Assembly: GCA_003946805.1 (NCBI GenBank)
Contig: RPSH01000015.1
Location: forward strand, 1 to 64,000
DNA: 64,000 nt
From: Bacillus sp. 2B10
GTDB taxonomy: Bacteria; Pseudomonadota; Alphaproteobacteria; Sphingomonadales; Sphingomonadaceae
Direction of reading: 5' to 3'
Part shown: positions 25,230 to 36,291 of the stretch, in pieces
Layout of the letters: each line of letters begins with the position of its first letter
How positions within the stretch are numbered: position 1 is the stretch's first letter
Notes under the pieces: generated by a model
The model's input: the letters and a program-made list of their open reading frames with translations, nothing else
Databases searched by the model: none
Told to the model about the DNA's origin: nothing
Position numbers and translations under genes: made by a program

Positions 25230-26575
25230 GCGATTACGACTACGACCTCTTCGTCATCGGCGCGGGGTCCGGCGGCACGCGCGCGGCACGCGTTTCGGCG
25301 GCCTATGGCGCGAAGGTGGCGGTGGCGGAGGAATACCGCGTCGGCGGGACCTGCGTCATCCGCGGCTGCGTGCCCAAGAAGCTGCTGGTGTACGGCGCGC
25401 ACTTCGCCGAAGACCTGCGCGATGCCAATGCGTTCGGCTGGGACGTGCCGTCGCAATGCCATTTCAGCTGGGAGCGGCTGCGCGACAACGTCCTGGCCGA
25501 GGTCGACCGGATCAACGGCGCGTACACCGCCACGCTGGAGAACCACGGCGTCGAGATCCTCCACGAACGCGCGACCGTCACCGGGCCGCATTCGGTGAAG
25601 CTGTCGGGCGGACGCGAGGTGACGGCCGAGCGCATCCTGATCGCGGTGGGCGCGACGCCCGCGGTGCCGTCATGCCCCGGCGCGGAGCATGGCATCACAT
25701 CGAACGAGGCGTTCCACCTCGACGCGATCCCGAAGCGCGTGCTGATCGCGGGTGCGGGCTATATCGCCAACGAATTCGCGGGCGTGTTCCATCAGTTCGG
25801 CGCGCACGTCATCCTCATCAACCGCACCGACGTGATCCTGCGCGGCTATGACGAATCGATCCGCGACCGGCTGCTCCAGATTTCGATGACCAAGGGCATC
25901 GAGTTCCGCTTCCATGCCGAATTCGAGGGGATCGAGAAGGGCGAGGATGGATGCCTGACGGTCAGGATGTCGGGGCATGAACCGGTCACCGTCGACATGG
26001 TGATGTTCGCGACCGGTCGTACTCCCAATACCGAAGGGCTGGGGCTGGAGAGCGCCGGCGTCGCGCTGGACGACAAGGGCGCGGTGAAGGTGAACGAGCA
26101 GGCGCAGTCGTCGTGCCCGTCGATCTATGCGGTGGGCGACGTCACCAACCGCGTGCAGCTGACCCCGGTCGCGATCCGCGAGGGGCAGGCGTTCGCCGAC
26201 CGCACCTATGGCGGCAAGGACGTGACGCTCGATTACGACTGCATCCCGAGCGCGGTGTTCAGCCATCCGCCGATGGCGGGCGTCGGCATGACCGAGGGCG
26301 AGGCGAAGAACAAGCTGGGGTCGGTCAAGGTGTACCTGTCCGATTTCCGCCCGATGAAGAACGTGCTGGCCGGCCGCAACGAACGCGCGCTGTACAAGAT
26401 GATCTGCGAGGAGACGACCGGACGGATCGTCGGGCTGCACATGATCGGGCCGGACGCGCCGGAGATCCTGCAGGCAGCGGCGATCGCGGTGAAGGCCGGG
26501 CTGACCAAGGACCAGTTCGACCAGACGGTCGCGCTGCATCCGACGATGGCCGAAGAGCTGGTGCTGATGAAATAG
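25226..26575 (+). CDS. gor: Glutathione-disulfide reductase
   Basis: Reduces GSSG with NADPH and FAD. The 449-residue protein has FAD motif IGAGSGGTRAAR (11-22), the redox disulfide Cys43/Cys48 in GGTCVIRGCVPKK, the NADP-domain motif GAGYIANEFAGVF, ATGRTPNTEGLGL, and the C-terminal HPTMAEEL with the catalytic His-Glu pair. INRTDVILRGYDE after the GxGxxA loop carries Arg, in line with NADPH rather than NADH. Its start overlaps the pgi stop. Confidence 0.93.
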   Translation: MSDYDYDLFVIGAGSGGTRAARVSAAYGAKVAVAEEYRVGGTCVIRGCVPKKLLVYGAHFAEDLRDANAFGWDVPSQCHFSWERLRDNVLAEVDRINGAYTATLENHGVEILHERATVTGPHSVKLSGGREVTAERILIAVGATPAVPSCPGAEHGITSNEAFHLDAIPKRVLIAGAGYIANEFAGVFHQFGAHVILINRTDVILRGYDESIRDRLLQISMTKGIEFRFHAEFEGIEKGEDGCLTVRMSGHEPVTVDMVMFATGRTPNTEGLGLESAGVALDDKGAVKVNEQAQSSCPSIYAVGDVTNRVQLTPVAIREGQAFADRTYGGKDVTLDYDCIPSAVFSHPPMAGVGMTEGEAKNKLGSVKVYLSDFRPMKNVLAGRNERALYKMICEETTGRIVGLHMIGPDAPEILQAAAIAVKAGLTKDQFDQTVALHPTMAEELVLMK

Positions 26576-26579
26576 TTCG

Positions 26580-26606
26580 AACTCCTCCCCGTGCCGGGGA
26601 GGAGTT
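26580..26606. terminator. Single family-A palindrome between gor and the symporter
   Basis: Perfect 11-bp arms AACTCCTCCCC / GGGGAGGAGTT with loop GTGCC, sitting between convergent genes and touching the stop of the symporter gene. It can end transcription from both sides, though the T tracts are short. Confidence 0.65.
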
Positions 26607-27872
26607 TCAGCCTTCCGCGAGGATCGCGTCGGCCTCGCTCAGGCGGTCCCCGCCGACCCGTTCGCCGATCGTCGCGGTCACCGCGACGTTCATCGTCACG
26701 TTGCCCAGCGTCCGCACGATGTCGGGCAGCGTCTCCACCGCGACCAGCAGCGCCAATGGTTCGACCGGCACGCCCATCGCGACGGCAATCGGTGCGATCG
26801 AGGAGACGAAGCTGATCTGGCCGGGCAAGCTCGCCGCGCCCATCGTGGTGATCGCGCCCGCCGCGATCCCCGCCGCGATCTGTCCCGCGCCCAAGGGCAC
26901 GCCGAACACGTGCGCGACGTAGAGCGCGACGCCGAGGTTCATCGCCGGACCCGTAGCGCGGAACAGCGCGACCGCCATCGGCAGCACCACGCCCGACGTC
27001 GCCACCGGCACGCCGACATCGCCCGCGCCCTTCAGCATCGCCGGCAACGACGCGAGCGAACTCTGCGTCGAGATCGCGACCGCCTGCGCCGGGGCGGTGC
27101 CTTTCAGGAACTGCCCGATCGGCACCCGTCCGCCGAAGCGCGCCAGCGGATAGGCGAGCAGCCAGATGCCCATCCCCACGCTCATCAGCACCAGCACGTA
27201 ATGGACCAGTGCGCCGAACGCCGCGGTGCCGGCCCGCGCCCCGACGACATAGCCCAGCGCGAACACGCCGATCGGGCCCAGCCACAACACCCAGTTGATG
27301 ACGATCAGCATCGTGTCGGCGATCGCCTGGAACAGCCGAACCAAGACGCTGCGATTGTCCTGTGGCAGCCGGGTGAGCGCAAAGCCGAACACCAGCGTGA
27401 ACAGGATCAGCGGCAGGAACTGGTCGTTCGCCGCCGCCGCCACCGGATTGGTCGGCACGACGCCCACGAGGAAGTCCGTGAACGGCGGCACCTTCGCGGC
27501 CGGGGCGGCGGTGCCGAAGGTCGCGCGCAGCGCCTCCGCCGCGGTATTGCCCAGCGGGAACAGGTCGAGCAGCGTCAGCGTGAACAGTGCGCCCAGCGCC
27601 GAGGACGTCCACAGGATGACGATGAACAACAGCAGCGACCGGGTGGCGATCCGCCCGGCGCGCGCCGCCTCCGCCGTCTGGGCGATGCCGGTGATGAGCA
27701 GCGCCACGACCAGCGGCACGATCGTCATGCGCAGCGCGTTCAGCCACGCGGTGCCGATCGGTTCGGCCACGGCGATGCCCGACAGCGCGGTATCGGGCGA
27801 TTGCCCCGCGAGGACGATGCCCAGCGCCAGCCCCGTGCCCAGTCCCGCCAGAATTCGTGTCGCCTGCGACAT
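26607..27872 (-). CDS. Dicarboxylate/amino acid:cation symporter (DAACS family)
   Basis: A 421-residue inner-membrane transporter for acidic amino acids or C4-dicarboxylates, driven by Na+ or H+. The serine-rich re-entrant loop AISTQSSLASLPAML, the GAAINMDG equivalent ATGPAMNLGVALY, and the TTMGAASLPG loop (HP2) mark the family. Eight transmembrane segments are expected. Substrate specificity cannot be told from sequence alone. It is divergent from glmM. Confidence 0.87.
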   Translation of the reverse strand: MSQATRILAGLGTGLALGIVLAGQSPDTALSGIAVAEPIGTAWLNALRMTIVPLVVALLITGIAQTAEAARAGRIATRSLLLFIVILWTSSALGALFTLTLLDLFPLGNTAAEALRATFGTAAPAAKVPPFTDFLVGVVPTNPVAAAANDQFLPLILFTLVFGFALTRLPQDNRSVLVRLFQAIADTMLIVINWVLWLGPIGVFALGYVVGARAGTAAFGALVHYVLVLMSVGMGIWLLAYPLARFGGRVPIGQFLKGTAPAQAVAISTQSSLASLPAMLKGAGDVGVPVATSGVVLPMAVALFRATGPAMNLGVALYVAHVFGVPLGAGQIAAGIAAGAITTMGAASLPGQISFVSSIAPIAVAMGVPVEPLALLVAVETLPDIVRTLGNVTMNVAVTATIGERVGGDRLSEADAILAEG

Positions 27873-27943
27873 GCTCGCCCTTTTGATAAAGTGGCGGTAA
27901 TAGCTCCGCCGATCGATCGCTCAACCTGAAGGCGTATGTCACG

Positions 27944-29284
27944 ATGGCAAGGAAATATTTCGGCACCGACGGGATTCGCGGGCTGACCAACAGCAAGCCG
28001 ATGACCGCCGAGATGGCGATGCGCATCGGCATGGCGGCCGGCGCGCACTTCCGTCGGGGCGATCACCGCCACCGCGTGGTGATCGGCAAGGACACGCGGC
28101 TGTCGGGCTATATGCTCGAAAACGCGATGGTCGCGGGCTTCACCTCGGTCGGCATGGACGTGGTGCTGGTCGGCCCGTTGCCGACCCCGGCGGTGGCGAT
28201 GCTGACCCATTCGATGCGCGCCGACATGGGGGTGATGATCTCCGCCAGCCACAACCCGTATCAGGACAACGGCATCAAGCTGTTCGGTCCGGACGGGTAC
28301 AAGCTGTCCGACGCCGACGAACTGGCGATCGAGGAACTGATCGACAGCGAGATCGACCTGTCGGCGCCGGGCGATATCGGCCGCGCCAACCGGATCGAGG
28401 ACGCGCGCGGACGCTATATCCACTTCGCCAAGTCGACCTTCCCCGAAAACCTCCGGCTGGACGGCATGAAGCTGGTCGTCGATTGCGCGAACGGCGCCGC
28501 CTACAACGTCGCGCCGTCGGCCCTGTGGGAACTGGGCGCGGAAGTGATCGCGATCGGCGTCACCCCGAACGGCAAGAACATCAACGACCGCGTCGGATCG
28601 ACCGCGCCGCAGACGCTGTCGGAAACCGTGGTGTCGTCGGGCGCGGCGGTCGGCATCGCGCTGGACGGCGACGCCGACCGGCTGATCGTGGTCGACGAAG
28701 CCGGGCGGGTGATCGACGGCGACCAGTTGATGGCGACGATCGCCGCCAGCTGGGCGCGCGCAGGACGGCTGAAGGGCGGGGGGCTGGTTGCCACCGTCAT
28801 GTCGAACCTCGGCCTCGAACGGCATCTGTCGGCGCAGGGGCTGGGCCTGGTCCGCACCGCGGTCGGCGACCGGCACGTGCTGGAGAAGATGCGGACGGCC
28901 GGATACAATGTCGGCGGCGAACAGTCGGGGCATATCATCCTGTCCGACTATGCCACCACCGGCGACGGGCTGGTCGCGGCGTTGCAGGTGCTGGCCGAAA
29001 TCCAGCGCGCGGGCGCGCCGGCGAGCGAGGTGCTGCACCGCTTCGATCCGTTGCCGCAGCTGCTCAAGAACGTCCGCTTCGCCGGCGGCAAGCCGCTCGA
29101 CGATCCGCGGGTGAAGGATGTGGTCGCCGGGGTCGAGGCCGAACTGGCCGGGCGCGGGCGGCTGGTGCTGCGCGCGTCGGGGACCGAGCCGGTGATCCGC
29201 GTGATGGCCGAGGGCGACGATGCGGGACATGTCGAGCAGGTCGTCGACCGCATCTGCGACGCGGTGCGGCAGGCGGCGGGCTGA
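27944..29284 (+). CDS. glmM: Phosphoglucosamine mutase
   Basis: Converts glucosamine-6-phosphate to glucosamine-1-phosphate for UDP-GlcNAc, peptidoglycan and LPS. The 446-residue protein starts [13 protein letters not shown], has the phosphoserine loop MISASHNP (Ser102), the Mg2+ loop DGDADR (about 244-249), GEQSGH, and the C-terminal phosphate loop [12 protein letters not shown]. It overlaps the next small gene by one base (TGATG). Confidence 0.95.
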   Translation: MARKYFGTDGIRGLTNSKPMTAEMAMRIGMAAGAHFRRGDHRHRVVIGKDTRLSGYMLENAMVAGFTSVGMDVVLVGPLPTPAVAMLTHSMRADMGVMISASHNPYQDNGIKLFGPDGYKLSDADELAIEELIDSEIDLSAPGDIGRANRIEDARGRYIHFAKSTFPENLRLDGMKLVVDCANGAAYNVAPSALWELGAEVIAIGVTPNGKNINDRVGSTAPQTLSETVVSSGAAVGIALDGDADRLIVVDEAGRVIDGDQLMATIAASWARAGRLKGGGLVATVMSNLGLERHLSAQGLGLVRTAVGDRHVLEKMRTAGYNVGGEQSGHIILSDYATTGDGLVAALQVLAEIQRAGAPASEVLHRFDPLPQLLKNVRFAGGKPLDDPRVKDVVAGVEAELAGRGRLVLRASGTEPVIRVMAEGDDAGHVEQVVDRICDAVRQAAG

Positions 29285-29460
29285 TGCTGGTCATGAAGCC
29301 TGCGTGCGAACGGTGCGCGGCGCCGCTGCCGGCGGCGGCGCATGGCGCGTTCGTCTGTTCGTACGAGGACACGTTCTGCGCGGAATGTGCGGATGAACTG
29401 GACGAGGTGTGTCCGACGTGTCGGGGTGAGTTGGTCGACCGGCCGACCAGACGCAAATAG
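29284..29460 (+). CDS. DUF1272 family small Cys-rich protein
   Basis: A 58-residue protein with CxxC pairs at Cys8/11, Cys32/35 and Cys43/46 plus Cys25, fitting a small zinc-binding fold. The pattern CERCAAPLP ... FVCSYEDTFCAECA ... CPTCRGEL is the DUF1272 signature. It starts on the last base of the glmM stop (TGATG), so it is translationally coupled. Function is unknown. Confidence 0.88.
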   Translation: MLVMKPACERCAAPLPAAAHGAFVCSYEDTFCAECADELDEVCPTCRGELVDRPTRRK

Positions 29461-29594
29461 ATCCTCCCCGGAACGGGGAGGGGGACCAGCCAAAGGCTGG
29501 TGGAGGGGGGTGTCCGCATACGGAGCCGTTGCGTTGCGCGGAGAACCTCCTCCACCATGCTGCGCATGGTCCCCCTCCCCGTGCCGGGGAGGAC
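29461..29594. repeat. Paired family-A palindromic element
   Basis: Left arm ATCCTCCCCGGAACGGGGAGG then GACCAGCCAAAGGCTGGTGG; right arm CCTCCACCATGCTGCGCATGG then CCTCCCCGTGCCGGGGAGGA. The inner segment (GCCGTTGCGTTGCGCGG) is related to that of the copy at 17048. Confidence 0.85.
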
Positions 29595-29629
29595 TTTCAA
29601 CGCCCGTCCGCCGCTGCTAACCCGGCCGC

Positions 29630-30784
29630 ATGACCACACCCCGCATCCTGATCGTCGCCGGTTCCGATTCCGGCGGGGGCGCCGGTATCCAGGCGGATAT
29701 CAAGACCGCGACGATGCTGGGCGCGCATGCGATGACCGCGATCACCGCCGTCACCGCGCAGAACACGCTGGGGGTCGACGCGGTCCATCCGATCCCGACC
29801 GACATGGTCATGGCGCAGGTCGATGCGGTGGTGCGCGACATCGGCGTCGATGCGGTCAAGATCGGCATGATCGGGTCGGCCCGCACCGCCCATGCGCTGG
29901 CCGACCGGCTGCGCGACCTGCGCGGCATCCCGGTGGTGTTCGATCCGGTGATGATCGCGACCAGCGGTGCGCGGCTGGCCGACGAGGCGACGGTCGCGGC
30001 GTTCGAACGGTTGATGGCGGTGGCGACGCTCGCCACGCCCAACCTGCCCGAACTGGCGGCGCTGGGCGGGGTCGATCCGGTCCTCGACCGCGGCTGCGCG
30101 GTGCTGGCCAAGGGCGGACATGGCGAGGGCGAGGTGGTCGTCGACCGGCTGCACCAGCGCGCGCCCGGTGCCGCGCCGCTGGTCGAATGGTCTTCGCCGC
30201 GGATCGACGGCATGGCGACGCACGGCACCGGCTGTACCCTGTCGACCGCGATCGCGTGCGAACTGGCCAAGGAATGGACGCTGGTCGAGGCGATCGGCCG
30301 CGCACGCAGCTTCGTGCGGATCGCGATGCTCGGCGCCGACGAACTGGGGCGCGGCGCGGGGCCGATGGCGCAGCAGGGGGTGCGGCTCGACCTCAACCAG
30401 TCGCGCTGGTCGCCGATGCTCAACCAGGTGACGGTGCCGGCCGACGACGTGCCGGCCAGCGAGCATTTCTACCGCCTGCTCGGCCTCAAGACGATCGTGC
30501 GTTCCAGCCGCCGCTATGCCCGGTTCGAGAGCGAGGGGGGCGCGACTTTCTCGATCGAGATGACCGACGAGCGCAAGGTGCCGGCGGTGTATTTCGAGGT
30601 CGGCGACCTGAACGTCGCGGTCCATTATCTGAAAGGACAGGGGCTGTCCTTCGCGCAGGAGCCGATCGACCGGCCATGGGGCTGGCGCGAGGCGCGGCTG
30701 TTCGATCCGGCGGGGAACGAGGTGTGCCTGTACCAGGCGGGCGAGATGCGGCGGTTCCCGCCATGGCGCATCGCCGATGCCTGA
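29630..30784 (+). CDS. thiD: ThiD (HMP/HMP-P kinase) fused to a VOC domain
   Basis: Residues 1 to about 250 are hydroxymethylpyrimidine / phosphomethylpyrimidine kinase of thiamine synthesis: AGSDSGGGAGIQADIKT (10-26), MTAITAVTAQNT, DPVMIATSG, and the anion-hole THGTGC (197-202). Residues 262-372 form a VOC (glyoxalase-like) domain: NQVTVPADDVPASEHFYRLLGL, FEVGDLNVAVHYL, RLFDPAGNEVCLYQ. The join is continuous and in frame. The VOC part has no evident metal-ligand His at its start (NQV), so it may bind rather than catalyse. It overlaps rnhB by 8 bases. Confidence 0.9.
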   Translation: MTTPRILIVAGSDSGGGAGIQADIKTATMLGAHAMTAITAVTAQNTLGVDAVHPIPTDMVMAQVDAVVRDIGVDAVKIGMIGSARTAHALADRLRDLRGIPVVFDPVMIATSGARLADEATVAAFERLMAVATLATPNLPELAALGGVDPVLDRGCAVLAKGGHGEGEVVVDRLHQRAPGAAPLVEWSSPRIDGMATHGTGCTLSTAIACELAKEWTLVEAIGRARSFVRIAMLGADELGRGAGPMAQQGVRLDLNQSRWSPMLNQVTVPADDVPASEHFYRLLGLKTIVRSSRRYARFESEGGATFSIEMTDERKVPAVYFEVGDLNVAVHYLKGQGLSFAQEPIDRPWGWREARLFDPAGNEVCLYQAGEMRRFPPWRIADA

Positions 30785-31370
30785 CTGGAGTCACGAGGCC
30801 CGCCATACGGGGCCGGTGGCGGGGGTGGACGAGGCCGGGCGCGGGCCGCTGGCCGGGCCGGTGGTCGCGGCGGCGGTGGTGCTGGACCGCGACTGTATTC
30901 CCGATGGCCTCAACGATTCGAAGCAGTTGAGCGCGAAACGTCGCGCCGGGCTGCACGCCCGGCTGCTCGACTGCGCGACGGTCGGTGTCGGGATCGCCAC
31001 CGTTGAGGAGATCGACCGGCTCAACATCCTGTGGGCGACGATGCTGGCGATGGAACGCGCGGTCGACGCGCTGGGGGTCGCGTGCGGCATGGTGCTGGTC
31101 GACGGCAACCGCTGCCCGAACTGGTCGTATCCCAGCGTCGCGGTCGTCGGTGGCGACGCGATCAGCCTGTCGATCGCCGCCGCGTCGATCGTCGCGAAAC
31201 AGACGCGCGACGCGATGATGATCGACGCCGACGAGCTGCATCCCGGCTATGGCTGGTCGTCGAACAAGGGCTATGGCGCGAAGGTGCATCTGGAGGCGCT
31301 GCGGACGCTGGGGCCGACGCCGCTGCACCGGCGGAGCTTCGCGCCGGTCGCGCAGGCGCTGCTGCTTTAA
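30777..31370 (+). CDS. rnhB: Ribonuclease HII
   Basis: Cuts RNA in RNA:DNA hybrids and excises ribonucleotides from DNA. The 197-residue protein has GVDEAGRGPLAGPV with catalytic Asp18 and Glu19, LVDGNRCP with the third acidic residue, and SIVAKQTRD with the fourth. Its start is 8 bases before the stop of the thiD fusion. A single family-A palindrome overlaps its stop. Confidence 0.93.
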   Translation: MPDWSHEARHTGPVAGVDEAGRGPLAGPVVAAAVVLDRDCIPDGLNDSKQLSAKRRAGLHARLLDCATVGVGIATVEEIDRLNILWATMLAMERAVDALGVACGMVLVDGNRCPNWSYPSVAVVGGDAISLSIAAASIVAKQTRDAMMIDADELHPGYGWSSNKGYGAKVHLEALRTLGPTPLHRRSFAPVAQALLL

Positions 31371-31396
31371 AATCCTCCCCGTGCCGGGGAGGATTT
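31370..31396. terminator. Single family-A palindrome after rnhB
   Basis: Arms AAATCCTCCCC / GGGGAGGATTT (11 bp), loop GTGCC, starting on the last base of the rnhB stop codon. It separates rnhB from the ccrM control region. Confidence 0.7.
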
Positions 31397-31423
31397 GCGA
31401 CGAGTTGAGGGTTACCACATCTT

Positions 31424-32693
<1,270 letters not shown>

Positions 32694-32694
<1 letters not shown>

Positions 32695-33770
32695 TGTATC
32701 TGCGCCCGGTCCGCTTCGTCGACACGCCGGTCGGACTGCCCGACGGCAGCGTGGCACGGCTGGCGGGGGGGATGCTGTGGTTCGCCGGCTATGAGGTGCG
32801 CGACCGGGCGGGATTGCGGATCACCGTGCCGGTCGCCGGGTTCGACGACTGGGTCGCCGGCCTGCCCGCAGCGCAGGCCGAGCGGGCGCACCTGCTCCAC
32901 CGGCGGATCACCGCGCCTCGCCCGCCGCTGACGCTGGGCGAGCGGGTGCTGCGGTTCGACCAGCCGCAGGTGATGGGCATCCTGAACGTCACGCCCGACA
33001 GTTTCTCGGACGGGGGCGCGCATGTCGGCGATCCGGCGGGGGCAGCGGCGGCCGGGGTGGCGATGGCGGCGGCGGGGGCGGCACTGATCGACCTTGGCGG
33101 CGAATCGACCAGACCCGGTGCGGCGACGGTGTGGGAGGGCGACGAGATCGCGCGGATCGTGCCGGTGGCCGGGCGGCTGGCGGCGGCCGGGGTCGCGGTG
33201 TCGGTCGACACGCGCAAGGCGGTGGTGATGGAGGCGGCGCTGGCGGCGGGCGCGCGGATCGTCAACGACGTCGCCGCACTGTCCTATGATCCGCGCGCGC
33301 TGGCGGTTGTCGCGGCGGCGGGGTGCCCGGTGGTGCTGATGCATTCGCCCGCGGCGACGCAGGGGCCGCATGGTGGCGATGGCTATGCCGACCCGCTGCT
33401 CGACGTGTTCGACTGGCTGGAGGCACGGGTCGAGGCGGTGGTCGCCGGCGGGGTCGACCGCGCGAGGATCGTCGTCGATCCCGGCATCGGCTTCGGCAAG
33501 GCGCTGGCCGACAATCTCGCGCTGGTGAACGGCCTCGCGCTGTTCCACGGGCTGGGTTGCCCGGTGCTGCTGGGGGCCAGCCGCAAGCGGATCATCGGCG
33601 CGCTGTCGAACGAGGCACCCGCCGACCAGCGGCTGGGCGGATCGGTCGCGCTGACGATGGCGGGCATCGAGCGCGGCGCGCAGCTGGTCCGGGTGCACGA
33701 CGTGGCGGAGACGGTGCAGGCGATCCGCGTATGGCGCGGCCTGCGCGACGCGGCGCTGGTGGTGCGGTAG
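32694..33770 (+). CDS. folP: Dihydropteroate synthase with N-terminal extension
   Basis: Condenses dihydropterin pyrophosphate with p-aminobenzoate. The DHPS barrel begins near residue 90: VMGILNVTPDSFSDGG (93-108), DLGGESTRPGA, SVDTRKA, NDVAALS, DPGIGFGK and GASRKRIIG. Residues 1-88 (MYLRPVRFVDTPVG ... LHRRITAPRP) are an extra domain, absent from short bacterial enzymes of about 280 residues; total 358. Its start overlaps the ccrM stop, so both are coupled. Confidence 0.92.
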
Positions 33771-33780
33771 AGCCTTCCTC

Positions 33781-33876
33781 GTCATTCCCGCGAAGGCGGG
33801 ATCCATGGCCGCCAGGGGTTCTGCCGGCGTCGCTGCGGCAGCGTTCATGGACTCCCGCCTTCGCGGGAGTGATGAA
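33781..33876. repeat. Family-B inverted repeat
   Basis: TCATTCCCGCGAAGGCGGGATCC and GACTCCCGCCTTCGCGGGAG as outer arms around about 40 bases, between folP and the large secreted protein. Confidence 0.8.
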
Positions 33877-33922
33877 CATGGGATATTAGCCCGACCCCGC
33901 AACGTCCGCTATAGGGACGGCC

Positions 33923-36280
33923 ATGGTTCGCGTTCTCCTGTTGCTCGCCGCGTTGTCGGTGTTGTTCGCCGATGTCGCCGATGCCCAGCAGAACGGGTTC
34001 GACCTCGACGGTCCCGAAGTCGCGGTCAGCGTGCGGCGCGGCGATACCGAATTGCCGGTGGCGGCGGTTCCGGCGCTGCGCGGCGGCGACAGGCTGACGG
34101 CAAGGGCGTTGCTGCCCGCCGACCAGTCGGAGCGCTATCTGCTGGTCGTCGCCTTCCTGCGTGGGGCGACCAACCCGCCGCCCAAGGACTGGTTCTTCTC
34201 GGTCGAGACGTGGAAGCCGAAGAAGAACACGCTGACCGTCACCGTGCCCGATGGTGCCGAACAGGCGATGCTGTTCCTCGCCCCCGAAGCCGGTGGCGGG
34301 TTCTCGGCGGTGCGCGGCGCGGTGCGCGGGCGGCCGGGGGTGTTCGTCCGCGCGGCGCAGGACCTGTATCAGGCATCGCTCGACCGGCAGCGGCTGGACG
34401 CGTTCGTCGGCGCGATCGGGCGGATCGGCGACAGCGCGCCGGAACGACTGGCGACCGCCGCGCCGGTGCTGGCCGATGCGCTGCGCATCAAGCTGAACGC
34501 CGACTGCCTGCTGCGCCAGCGCGCGTTGCAGGCCGCGTGCCTGACCCAGCAGCGCGACGCGCTGGTGCTGCAGGCGCAGCGCGGCGCGACCTTGACCGAG
34601 ACGCTGACCGGCACCCCGGTCGACCTCGCCTATCGCGTGGCGGCGACGCGCGAGGGCGGGGCGGGCTATTACAGTCCGTACATCGCGCTGGCCCGGGACG
34701 TCGCCCGGCTGTTCGGCGCGTTTCGCAGCGCGCAATATCAGTATCTGCCGGCACTGGCGCTGGGGCAGGGGAATGCGATCCACCTGCAACTGAACAGCGC
34801 GCCGTCGTTCCAGAATCCGCGATCGGTGCTGGTGGCGCCGCTGCCGCCGATCGGCGACGCCCCGCCGCCGCTGTGGCGATCGGCGGCACCCGGCGCGCTG
34901 TGCCTCGCCCGGCCCGGCCTCGTGCTGCCGATCGACGATGCCGCGCTGCTGTTCGCGACCGACTATGCCCGCGACCTCGTGCTGCGCGTGACGGCGCTCG
35001 ACGGGCGGGTCTCGACGATCCGGCTGACTCCCGATGCCGAACGCGGCGGGCTGGTACTGGCCGGGGACGCCCCGCCGGCACCGGGGCCGGTGGCCGAGGC
35101 GGTGGTGCAGGGCCGCTGGGGCTTTGCGACGTTCAGCGGACCGCAGGTGCCGGCGCAGGTCGACGGCCCCGGCGCATGGACGCCGCGGCCCGATGCCGAC
35201 GTCATCGTCGGGCGCGACCATCCGCTGGTGCTGCGCGGTGGAGCATCGGCCTGTGTCAGCGCACTGACGTTGCGCGATGGCGCCGGGCTCAGCCGGTCGC
35301 TGACGTGGAAGGCGGCGGGGCCGGATGCGATCGAGGCGACCCTGCCGCTGGGCAAGACCCGGCCGGGGCCGTTGACGCTGACCGTCGTGCGCCACGGTGC
35401 GGTCGCGCCCGATCAGATCGCGCTGACCGGACGGGCCGAGCCCAGCCGTCTCGACCGCTTCACCGTCCATGCCGGCGACCGTGACGGCGTGCTGGAAGGC
35501 GCACGGCTGGATCAGGTGACCGCGCTGACGCTGGGCGGCACGCGCTTTGCCGCCGGCGCGCTGACCCGCGTGGGAGAGGGTGACCGGCTGGTGCTGACCG
35601 CCGAACAGCCGCTGGCCGGGGGCAGGGACGTGACTGCCACCGTGGCGCTGCGCGATGGCCGCAGCGCCGGCGTGCCTGCGACGATCGCTCCGCCGCGCGC
35701 GACGGCGCAACTGCTCGACCGCCGGGTCGCATTCGATCCGCCGACCGGCGGCCTGCCGATTGAACTGCCGCAGGGGCTGGTGCCGACCGCAGCGACGCTG
35801 ATCTTCTCCGCGCGGATCGCGGGCGGGTTGCCGGGCAGCGACGACGGGATCGAGATCGCGGCGGGCGATGCCGTCAAGCGGCTGACGATCGCCTCGGGCG
35901 CGGTGCAGCGGATCGGCGACGATGTGGTGGTGACGACGATCGCCCCGCAGGCGGCGTTCGGACCGGCGGTGGCGGGGCCGCTGCGCTTCCGCGCATGGCG
36001 CGCCGGGGCGGCGGGTGACTGGCAGGGGCTGGCGACGCTGGTGCGGCTGCCGGTGCTGAACGCGATCGCCTGTGCCGAGCGTTGCACCGTCACCGGGCGC
36101 GGCCTGTTCCTGCTCCGCGCGATCGGCACGACGCCGGACATGGCCGGGGCGACGGTGCTGCCCGGCGGCTTCGTCGGTACGACGGCGACGACCGCGGCTG
36201 CGGGCGAGGGGACGCTGTACCTGCAACTGCACGACGCCGGCGACGCGGTGCTGCGGGTGAAGGTCCCGGCGGGCCGCTAG
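33923..36280 (+). CDS. Large exported protein of unknown function
   Basis: A 785-residue protein with a signal peptide (MVRVLLLLAALSVLFADVADAQ). No domain is recognised. The composition (A, G, L, D, R, V, few Lys and Cys) and spaced beta-strand-like blocks such as LTARALLP, LVLRGGASACVSALTLRDG and DAVKRLTIASGAV suggest several Ig-like or beta-sandwich modules in the second half. The first 330 residues look more helical, with two Cys (LNADCLLRQRALQAACL). The Cys pair near the end (AIACAERCTV) may form a disulfide. Convergent with the TadE-like unit. Any role in that system is only suggested by position. Confidence 0.75.
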   Translation: MVRVLLLLAALSVLFADVADAQQNGFDLDGPEVAVSVRRGDTELPVAAVPALRGGDRLTARALLPADQSERYLLVVAFLRGATNPPPKDWFFSVETWKPKKNTLTVTVPDGAEQAMLFLAPEAGGGFSAVRGAVRGRPGVFVRAAQDLYQASLDRQRLDAFVGAIGRIGDSAPERLATAAPVLADALRIKLNADCLLRQRALQAACLTQQRDALVLQAQRGATLTETLTGTPVDLAYRVAATREGGAGYYSPYIALARDVARLFGAFRSAQYQYLPALALGQGNAIHLQLNSAPSFQNPRSVLVAPLPPIGDAPPPLWRSAAPGALCLARPGLVLPIDDAALLFATDYARDLVLRVTALDGRVSTIRLTPDAERGGLVLAGDAPPAPGPVAEAVVQGRWGFATFSGPQVPAQVDGPGAWTPRPDADVIVGRDHPLVLRGGASACVSALTLRDGAGLSRSLTWKAAGPDAIEATLPLGKTRPGPLTLTVVRHGAVAPDQIALTGRAEPSRLDRFTVHAGDRDGVLEGARLDQVTALTLGGTRFAAGALTRVGEGDRLVLTAEQPLAGGRDVTATVALRDGRSAGVPATIAPPRATAQLLDRRVAFDPPTGGLPIELPQGLVPTAATLIFSARIAGGLPGSDDGIEIAAGDAVKRLTIASGAVQRIGDDVVVTTIAPQAAFGPAVAGPLRFRAWRAGAAGDWQGLATLVRLPVLNAIACAERCTVTGRGLFLLRAIGTTPDMAGATVLPGGFVGTTATTAAAGEGTLYLQLHDAGDAVLRVKVPAGR

Positions 36281-36291
36281 AGTGGAAACGG

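Noticed and set aside
26233..28032. A 599-codon minus-strand frame overlapping gor and the symporter
   Set aside because: Its sequence is low-complexity Arg/Gly-rich and it lies over two well-supported genes in other frames.
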